From: an uncultured Eubacterium sp. | GTDB taxonomy: Bacteria > Bacillota_A > Clostridia > Lachnospirales > Lachnospiraceae | Assembly (NCBI GenBank): GCA_947653505.1 | Contig: CANTHI010000236.1 | Location: 1-6,120, forward strand | Direction: 5' to 3' | Length of the DNA stretch: 6,120 nucleotides | Part shown: in pieces, positions 1-4,378 of the stretch | Layout: every line of letters begins with the position of its first letter | Numbering within the stretch: position 1 is the stretch's first letter | The notes under the pieces: model-generated | What the model saw: the letters and a program-made list of their open reading frames with translations, nothing else | Told to the model about the DNA's origin: nothing | The model's database searches: none | Made by a program: the position numbers and the translations under genes

Positions 1-489
1 GCAGAACGGATAATTCGCGGATTCCGCTCCCGCGTTTGTAAGCGCGTTAAAAAGAGTGTTTCTTATTTAAAATCTGTTTCCAGCATGACAGATGTCAGTA
101 GTGAACGGTTTTTAAAAATAGAATTTTTATCAAAAAAGCAGTTCCGGAATAAACTCAGGTCTGCTTATCCAGATATCCGGTTTCCGGAAGAGGAGATTGA
201 TAAAATGGCATCTGTTGTAAAACGGGACAGTGCTTCTTACGTGATGATTGTCCAGCTGCCTGGGAAGAAAATTACAGGGGATGAATTTCGGAATGTATTT
301 GCGCTAAATTCTGCCTGTTTTTCAGTCAGGGAAGTAGATGGAAAGGTGCGTATTGTTACAAAAGGCTACGGACAAGGATATGGATTGAGCCAGTATGGTG
401 CGAATGAAATGGCGAAGGAGGGCAGCAGTTATAAGAAGATACTGGAGTATTATTATACCGGAATTAAAATATCAGATGCAGAAACATAA
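1..489 (+). CDS. spoIID: SpoIID/LytB-domain sporulation protein, C-terminal part (5'-truncated by window edge)
   Basis: The SpoIID family are lytic transglycosylases that cleave glycan strands stripped of stem peptides; SpoIID itself acts at the engulfing membrane during sporulation, with SpoIIP and SpoIIM. The reading frame is open from base 1 to the TAA at 487-489, so the gene starts outside the window; the ATG at 85 is internal. Seen: the family's YLKSV element (64-78) and then the C-terminal signature GYGQGYGLSQYGANEMA followed by a YKKILEYYYTGIKI tail, which matches the usual GxGHGxGMSQYGA...YxxILxYYYxG ending. The usual His of GHG is Gln here. The frame upstream of base 60 is unusually arginine/lysine-rich and does not look like SpoIID; the +2 frame there reads more naturally, so a frameshift (real or a sequencing error) is possible. 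The family assignment is firm. Orthology to spoIID rather than a paralogue is inferred from the spmB neighbour. Confidence 0.85.
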   Translation, partial: AERIIRGFRSRVCKRVKKSVSYLKSVSSMTDVSSERFLKIEFLSKKQFRNKLRSAYPDIRFPEEEIDKMASVVKRDSASYVMIVQLPGKKITGDEFRNVFALNSACFSVREVDGKVRIVTKGYGQGYGLSQYGANEMAKEGSSYKKILEYYYTGIKISDAET

Positions 490-507
490 TATGCGGAAAC
501 ATAAACA
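478..507 (+). repeat. 15-bp imperfect tandem duplication across the spoIID stop codon
   Basis: The unit GCAGAAACATAATAT (478-492) is followed directly by GCGGAAACATAAACA (493-507). The first 12 bases match at 11 positions. The period is five codons, so the gene's Ala-Glu-Thr-stop ending is repeated in frame, giving a second in-frame stop. It probably arose by replication slippage. Confidence 0.6.
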
Positions 508-581
508 GCTGATACATAAAATGTAGTATCCTGGCATAAAGATAGAATAAGTATAGAAGAATTTAAAAAACAGGTATGTGT

Positions 582-1109
582 ATGAAACTGATTCTATTTT
601 TATCCAATACCATGATTCCACTCCTGATTTTTTATATTGTAGTGACAGGATTCATACAGAAACAAAATATTTATGAAGATTTTATTCATGGGGCCGAAAA
701 TGGATTCCGTACGGTGATTAAAATTATGCCGACACTGATCGGACTGATGACAGCAGTCGGTATTTTAAGAGCTTCCGGTCTGTTAGATGCGGTATCAGCA
801 GTGTTCAGTCAGCTGATTGGTGACAGACTGATTCCTGCGGAACTGGTTCCTGTATTTGTCGTAAGACTGTTTTCTAATTCTGCAGCGACAAGTCTTGTGT
901 TGGATATTTTTAAAAAGTTTGGAACAGATTCCCTGTCAGGTATGATCAGCTCGATTATGATGAGTTCTACGGAAACAGTATTTTATACCATGTCTGTCTA
1001 CTTTATGGCTGTAAAAATAAAAAAGACGCGCTGGACGCTATATGGGGCAATGCTTGCAACGATTGCGGGAACGATGATGAGTGTCCTGCTGGCCAGGTAT
1101 TTATTTTAA
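582..1109 (+). CDS. spmB: Spore maturation protein B
   Basis: SpmB is an integral membrane protein of the nucleoside-recognition (Gate) domain family. With SpmA it is needed for full dehydration of the spore core and hence heat resistance; its transported substrate is not established. The 175-residue product has the usual SpmB length. Hydrophobic segments lie near residues 5-24, 47-65, 86-97, 120-145 and 154-172. Conserved stretches seen are FIHGAENGFRTV (34-45), LFSNSAATSLVLDIF (96-110) and SSTETVFYTMSVYF (128-141), which match the family's GA..G, SGSA and GStdTtFY..avYF blocks. An in-frame ATG lies two codons upstream at 576, but the CAGG at 571-574 would be only one base from it and is seven bases from the ATG at 582, so 582 is preferred. 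The usual partner spmA is not the upstream gene here. Confidence 0.92.
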   Translation: MKLILFLSNTMIPLLIFYIVVTGFIQKQNIYEDFIHGAENGFRTVIKIMPTLIGLMTAVGILRASGLLDAVSAVFSQLIGDRLIPAELVPVFVVRLFSNSAATSLVLDIFKKFGTDSLSGMISSIMMSSTETVFYTMSVYFMAVKIKKTRWTLYGAMLATIAGTMMSVLLARYLF

Positions 1110-1228
1110 GTAAAGTATCTTAAAAGGAAATATATATAATTTTAACAAATAAATTAGTTAACTTTAGCAAATATAATTATACAACATTAGCAAATAGAAA
1201 TATCTGGATTAGGAAGAAGGAAATTAGG
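1110..1228 (+). promoter_or_regulatory. AT-rich spmB-sirtuin intergenic region with candidate -10 boxes
   Basis: This 119-base gap is very AT-rich. It carries TATAAT at 1135-1140 and 1172-1177, neither with a convincing TTGACA-like -35 element at 16-18 bases. Three similar motifs (TTTAACAAATA at 1141, TTTAGCAAATA at 1163, ATTAGCAAATA at 1186) recur at 22-23 bp, and an 8-bp palindrome AGTTAACT sits at 1156-1163. The sirtuin gene probably has its own promoter here, but no start site can be fixed. The sirtuin ribosome binding site AGGAAGAAGG lies at 1211-1220. No terminator hairpin for spmB was seen. Confidence 0.35.
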
Positions 1229-1957
1229 ATGCTGACAGAAGAAATGAAAAAACTGCAAGAAATAATATCGGAGTCTGATAATATTGTTTTTTTTGGCGGA
1301 GCAGGAGTTTCTACCGAGAGCGGAATACCGGACTTTCGGAGTGTGGACGGACTGTATAACCAGAAATATGATTATCCTCCGGAGACGATACTGAGTCATT
1401 CATTTTATATGAGTAAAACCGATGAATTTTACCGCTTTTATCATGATAAAATGTTATGTTTAGACGCAAAACCAAATGCGGCGCATTTAAAACTGGCTGA
1501 ACTGGAGCAGGCTGGAAAGCTGAAAGCTGTGATTACCCAGAATATTGACGGACTGCATCAGATGGCAGGCAGTAAAGAAGTACTGGAGCTTCATGGGAGT
1601 GTCCATCGCAATTATTGCAGAAAATGTGGGAAAGAATTTGATGCCTTTTATATGAAAAACAACACAGGAGTTCCGCTTTGCGATGAATGTGGCGGAGATA
1701 TCAAACCGGATGTTGTATTGTATGAAGAGGGTCTGGATACCTGGACGATGCAGAAAGCTGTTATGTATATTTCTAAAGCAGAGGTACTTATCATCGGAGG
1801 TACTTCGCTGGCCGTGTATCCGGCAGCTGGTCTGATTGATTATTACAGAGGAAATAAACTGGTACTGATTAATAAATCGGCAACACCGATGGACAAGCGT
1901 GCAGATCTGCTGATTCAGGGCAGCATTGGAGAAGTATTTGCCCAGATTCAGATTTAG
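1229..1957 (+). CDS. cobB: NAD-dependent protein deacylase of the sirtuin (Sir2) family
   Basis: Sirtuins remove acyl groups from lysines in proteins, consuming NAD+ and producing nicotinamide and O-acyl-ADP-ribose; this one is cytoplasmic, with no signal or membrane segment. The 242 residues are typical of bacterial sirtuins. In order: NAD-binding GAGVSTESGIPDFRS (24-38), TQNIDGLH (103-110) with Asn105 and Asp107, catalytic His122 in LHGS, a zinc ribbon with Cys130, Cys133, Cys151 and Cys154, the substrate-channel segment KPDVVLYEE (159-167), and the Rossmann GGTSLAVYPA motif (190-199). All catalytic and zinc residues are present, so it should be active. The start is supported by AGGAAGAAGG eight bases upstream. 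The DUF951 gene follows 27 bases later and is probably co-transcribed. The cobB symbol is by family; substrate preference cannot be read from the sequence. Confidence 0.95.
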   Translation: MLTEEMKKLQEIISESDNIVFFGGAGVSTESGIPDFRSVDGLYNQKYDYPPETILSHSFYMSKTDEFYRFYHDKMLCLDAKPNAAHLKLAELEQAGKLKAVITQNIDGLHQMAGSKEVLELHGSVHRNYCRKCGKEFDAFYMKNNTGVPLCDECGGDIKPDVVLYEEGLDTWTMQKAVMYISKAEVLIIGGTSLAVYPAAGLIDYYRGNKLVLINKSATPMDKRADLLIQGSIGEVFAQIQI

Positions 1958-1984
1958 CGTTTCTGTACGGGAAAGGATGGATGG

Positions 1985-2179
1985 ATGGATATTGATCCTG
2001 GAGATATTCTGAAACTGAAGAAAAAGCATCCATGCGGCAGTTATGAATGGGAAGTACTTCGTACGGGCGCTGATTTTCGTCTGAAATGTATGGGATGTGG
2101 CCATCAGATTATGATTGCCAGAAAGCAGGCAGAAAAAAATGTAAAAAAAATCAAAAAACAGCTTGCAAATCATGAGTAA
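1985..2179 (+). CDS. DUF951 family small protein (YyzM-like)
   Basis: This is a 64-residue cytoplasmic protein of unknown function. The family pattern is clear: GDILKLKKKHPCGSYEWEV (6-24), then GADFRLKCMGCG (28-39) and a lysine-rich helical tail (47-58). Cys17, Cys35 and Cys38 could bind a metal, and the basic tail suggests nucleic-acid or ribosome contact; both are inference. In Bacillus subtilis the homologue YyzM lies just upstream of the ychF-rpsF-ssb-rpsR region, and here it also precedes rpsF, which supports the assignment; no ychF is between them. Three overlapping ATG codons (1977, 1981, 1985) lie in three different frames. Only 1985 opens this frame, and the purine-rich GGGAAAGG at 1969-1976 is eight bases from it. 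Confidence 0.85.
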   Translation: MDIDPGDILKLKKKHPCGSYEWEVLRTGADFRLKCMGCGHQIMIARKQAEKNVKKIKKQLANHE

Positions 2180-2200
2180 TCATGCTATCATCTGTATTTG

Positions 2201-2209
2201 TGATATGAT
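2201..2209 (+). promoter_or_regulatory. Candidate extended -10 promoter for the rpsF-ssb-rpsR operon
   Basis: TATGAT at 2204-2209 is preceded by TG one base away (2201-2202), which is the extended -10 pattern used by the housekeeping sigma factor. No good -35 element is visible 16-18 bases upstream, which extended -10 promoters can tolerate. The predicted start near 2216-2218 would give a leader of about 50 bases that begins almost exactly at the hairpin at 2219. Confidence 0.5.
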
Positions 2210-2218
2210 AAATTCCTT

Positions 2219-2239
2219 GCTTTTTCCAGAGGAAAAGGC
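2219..2239 (+). promoter_or_regulatory. Leader hairpin upstream of rpsF
   Basis: GCTTTTTCC (2219-2227) pairs with GGAAAAGGC (2231-2239) through nine base pairs, one of them a G-U wobble, closing a 3-base loop. It is not followed by a T-tract, so it is not an ordinary terminator. Position at the presumed 5' end of the rpsF transcript suggests mRNA stability or translational control. The CCG-containing signature of known S6:S18-binding leaders is not seen here. Confidence 0.45.
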
Positions 2240-2266
2240 CAGAGACCAAAAGGAGGTACAATTCGC

Positions 2267-2557
2267 ATGAACAAGTATGAATTAGCGCTCGTTGTGAATG
2301 CTAAAATCGAAGATGATGCGAGAGCAGCAGTAGTTGAGAAGGCAAAAGAGTATGTGACCCGTGCCGGCGGTACAATTACCGAAGTAGAAGAATGGGGTAA
2401 AAAGAAGTTAGCTTACGAGATTCAGAAGATGAGCGATGGCTTTTTCTATTTTATCCAGTTTGATGCAGCTGCTACAGCACCAGCACAGATCGAGCAGAAA
2501 GTCCGTATTATGGACAACGTTCTTCGGTTCTTATGTGTTCGTAAAGACGAGGCATAA
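2267..2557 (+). CDS. rpsF: 30S ribosomal protein S6
   Basis: S6 binds S18 as a heterodimer on the platform of the 30S subunit. The product has 96 residues, the usual bacterial length. It opens with MNKYELALVV, carries the strand EEWGKKKLAYEIQKMSDGFFYFIQF (41-65) with the family's W.GkkkLAYeI..k..G.Y block, and ends RIMDNVLRFLCVRKDEA. There is no long acidic or glutamate-rich tail of the kind seen in some proteobacterial S6 proteins. AAGGAGGT at 2250-2257 lies nine bases from the ATG. It is the first gene of the rpsF-ssb-rpsR operon, 20 bases before ssb. Confidence 0.98.
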   Translation: MNKYELALVVNAKIEDDARAAVVEKAKEYVTRAGGTITEVEEWGKKKLAYEIQKMSDGFFYFIQFDAAATAPAQIEQKVRIMDNVLRFLCVRKDEA

Positions 2558-2577
2558 CCGATAAAGGAGATCGTGGT

Positions 2578-3033
2578 ATGAATAAAGTAATACTTATGGG
2601 ACGATTGACAAGAGATCCCGAGATCCGTTATTCTCAGGGAGAACAGTCAACAGCAGTTGCCAGATATACATTAGCCGTAGACAGACGTTTCGTAAGAAAT
2701 AATGGAGGCGATCAGCAGACAGCGGACTTCATTGGCTGTGTGGCATTTGGACGTTCTGCAGAGTTTGCAGAGAAATATTTCCGGAAAGGATTAAAGATCG
2801 TAGTAACCGGTCGTATCCAGACAGGAAGTTATACAAACCGGGATGGACAGAAAGTATATACGACAGATGTTGTTGTAGAAGATCAGGAGTTTGCGGAAAG
2901 TAAAAACGCAGGTTCCGGATCTGATAATTTTGGCGGTGGATTTGCACCGGCAGACAGGCCTTCACCTAGCGCAGCAGGCGATGGCTTTATGAATATTCCG
3001 GATGGAATAGATGAAGAGTTACCATTTAATTAG
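2578..3033 (+). CDS. ssb: Single-stranded DNA-binding protein
   Basis: SSB coats single-stranded DNA during replication, repair and recombination and recruits partner enzymes through its C-terminal tip. The 151 residues comprise an OB-fold domain (about 1-105: MNKVILMGRLTRDPE, ADFIGCVAFGRSAEFAEKY, VVTGRIQTGSYTNRDG), a glycine/serine/proline-rich flexible linker (about 106-143) and an acidic tip IDEELPFN (144-151). Two features stand out. The tip has an Asn after the Phe that usually ends the protein, and the protein has no tryptophan at all, so DNA stacking must rely on Phe and Tyr. AAAGGAG (2563-2569) supports the start. Its place between rpsF and rpsR is the usual Firmicute arrangement. Confidence 0.97.
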   Translation: MNKVILMGRLTRDPEIRYSQGEQSTAVARYTLAVDRRFVRNNGGDQQTADFIGCVAFGRSAEFAEKYFRKGLKIVVTGRIQTGSYTNRDGQKVYTTDVVVEDQEFAESKNAGSGSDNFGGGFAPADRPSPSAAGDGFMNIPDGIDEELPFN

Positions 3034-3058
3034 CAGACCGCCAGGCGGACTGGATTTT
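3034..3058 (+). promoter_or_regulatory. Hairpin between ssb and rpsR
   Basis: Immediately after the ssb stop, CAGACCGC (3034-3041) pairs with GCGGACTG (3045-3052) except for one A-A mismatch, closing a CAG loop, and TTTT follows at 3055-3058. This resembles a weak terminator or attenuator. The rpsR ribosome binding site AGGAGGT (3062-3068) lies just beyond it. It may lower or tune rpsR expression relative to rpsF and ssb. Confidence 0.5.
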
Positions 3059-3076
3059 AGCAGGAGGTAATAGTCA

Positions 3077-3334
3077 ATGGCTTTCAATAGAACTGAGAGA
3101 GGCGACAACCCACGCAGAAGAACTATGCACAGAAGGAAAAAAGTATGTGTTTTCTGTGGGAAAGACAACGTGATTGATTATAAAGACGTTAATAAATTAA
3201 AAAGATATATTTCTGAAAGAGGAAAGATTCTTCCTAGAAGAATTACAGGAAACTGTGCAAAGCATCAGAGAGCTCTTACAGCAGCGATTAAGAGAGCACG
3301 CCATGTTGCATTGATGCCATACGTACAGGATTAG
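3077..3334 (+). CDS. rpsR: 30S ribosomal protein S18, zinc-binding form
   Basis: S18 partners S6 on the 30S platform. The 85-residue product has the family core [19 protein letters not shown] (35-53) followed by [22 protein letters not shown] and the end ALMPYVQD. Cys24 and Cys27 (CVFC) plus Cys60 and His63 (CAKH) form a complete putative zinc site; Bacillus subtilis and Escherichia coli S18 lack it, so this is the cysteine-containing type. The basic N-terminus ([10 protein letters not shown]) is normal for RNA binding. AGGAGGT lies eight bases before the ATG. It is the last gene of the operon and is followed by a strong terminator. Confidence 0.98.
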   Translation: MAFNRTERGDNPRRRTMHRRKKVCVFCGKDNVIDYKDVNKLKRYISERGKILPRRITGNCAKHQRALTAAIKRARHVALMPYVQD

Positions 3335-3340
3335 GACAAT
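3311..3340 (+). promoter_or_regulatory. Possible weak promoter at the end of rpsR
   Basis: TTGATG (3311-3316) and GACAAT (3335-3340), 18 bases apart, each match the housekeeping -35 and -10 consensus at four of six positions. A transcript would start near 3347, inside the 5' arm of the terminator, and so would not form the full hairpin. This would give the downstream DHH gene its own start. The match is weak and could be chance. Confidence 0.25.
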
Positions 3341-3344
3341 CAGG

Positions 3345-3376
3345 ACCACCACATGGACATCCGTGTGGTGGTTTTT
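3345..3376 (+). terminator. Intrinsic terminator after rpsR
   Basis: ACCACCACATGG (3345-3356) pairs with CCGTGTGGTGGT (3361-3372) through 12 pairs including one wobble, closing an ACAT loop, and the T run extends to 3376. It begins 10 bases after the rpsR stop and ends the rpsF-ssb-rpsR operon. It lies so close to the DHH start that some readthrough or an overlapping promoter is needed to express that gene. Confidence 0.93.
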
Positions 3377-3400
3377 GCATAAAGAAAAGGAATGAAAACG

Positions 3401-4378
3401 ATGAATCCATTACAGTTAGTAGAGCTTTTAAGAGGACATAAAAACTATATCCAGACACACAATTATCCGGATCCGGATGCGGTTGCAAGTGCATATGGAC
3501 TGCAAAGCTTTTTAAGATATCATGGTGTGGACGCACAGATCTGCTACGATGGTAAGGTAGAAAAACTGAGTACAAAGAAAATGTTTGAACTGTTTCAGAT
3601 TGATGTGCTGACAGCAGACAATCTGAAAAATATGTCTGCAGAAGATTATATTGTTGCAGTGGATTCCCAGAAATATAATGCAAATCTGACAGATCTGATC
3701 GGGGATGAAGTGGCGTGCATCGATCATCATCCGACATTCGTGGAATGTGTGTATCAGTATCGGGATATACGTAAAGCTGGAGCCTGCTCCACGCTGATTG
3801 CGGAATATTTTTACCTGACAGATACGCCGATGGATGCGTCTGTGGCTGCAGCCCTTGCCTACGGGATTAAAATAGATACGGCTGATTTTATCAGGGGCGT
3901 GACAGATCTGGATCTGGATATGTTTGCCTATGTGTATAAACAGGCAGATGTGGATAAACTAAAAGCAATGTATCATAATGTGCTGGAACTGAGTGATCTG
4001 AAAGCATATGGCGCTGCGATCGACAATATTTATATTAATGATGGCGTTGGTTTTGCATGGATTCCTCTGGATTGTCCGGATGCCCTGATTGCAATTATCT
4101 CTGATTTTATACTTTCTATCAATGTTGTGGACGTATCTATTGTCTATGCTGTACGCAAAGATGGAATCAAATTTTCCGTGCGCAGTGAACGCAAAGAGCT
4201 GGATGCAGGAAAGATGGTAGCTGCTGTATTAAAAAACTGCGGAAATGGAGGCGGTCATTATGAGATGGCAGGCGGATTTATCCCAAAGGAAAATATGGAC
4301 CGTGTGGATGGTATCCATGCAAGAATTGAAGGCGCATTTATGAAACAGATCCAATTAATGAAAAGAGGAAATCAATGA
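3401..4378 (+). CDS. DHH-DHHA1 family phosphoesterase (possible NrnA-like oligoribonuclease/pAp phosphatase)
   Basis: DHH proteins are manganese-dependent phosphodiesterases acting on short RNAs, pAp or cyclic-dinucleotide products. Seen, numbered from the ATG at 3401 (325 residues): THNYPDPDAVAS with His20, Asp24 and Asp26; VDS with Asp88; the signature DHH at 108-110; Asp159 in KIDTADF; and the C-terminal DHHA1 motif NGGGHYEMAGGF (282-293). All metal ligands appear present. There are no membrane, PAS or GGDEF segments, so it is a stand-alone cytoplasmic enzyme and not a full GdpP, the membrane-bound c-di-AMP phosphodiesterase. Length fits NrnA, but the substrate is not shown. An ATG at 3392 is also in frame, yet AAGGA (3387-3391) abuts it and is nine bases from 3401, so 3401 is preferred. 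Its stop overlaps the next gene's start. Confidence 0.88.
   Translation: MNPLQLVELLRGHKNYIQTHNYPDPDAVASAYGLQSFLRYHGVDAQICYDGKVEKLSTKKMFELFQIDVLTADNLKNMSAEDYIVAVDSQKYNANLTDLIGDEVACIDHHPTFVECVYQYRDIRKAGACSTLIAEYFYLTDTPMDASVAAALAYGIKIDTADFIRGVTDLDLDMFAYVYKQADVDKLKAMYHNVLELSDLKAYGAAIDNIYINDGVGFAWIPLDCPDALIAIISDFILSINVVDVSIVYAVRKDGIKFSVRSERKELDAGKMVAAVLKNCGNGGGHYEMAGGFIPKENMDRVDGIHARIEGAFMKQIQLMKRGNQ

Noticed and set aside
486..518. Sigma-E-like promoter for spmB (ATAATAT and GATACATA)
   Set aside because: The spacing of about 18 bases is longer than the usual 13-15 for sigma E and the boxes match only partly.
1487..2173. A 228-codon open frame on the minus strand opposite the sirtuin and DUF951 genes
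   Set aside because: It is fully antisense to two well-supported genes, has no family features or ribosome binding site, and its composition is what reversed coding sequence gives.
2171..2184. Small hairpin CATGA/TCATG around the DUF951 stop codon
   Set aside because: Only five base pairs and no T-tract; too weak to call a terminator.
3288..3737. A 149-codon minus-strand open frame across the rpsR end, the terminator and the DHH start
   Set aside because: It runs through a terminator and two conserved genes and shows no recognisable protein pattern.
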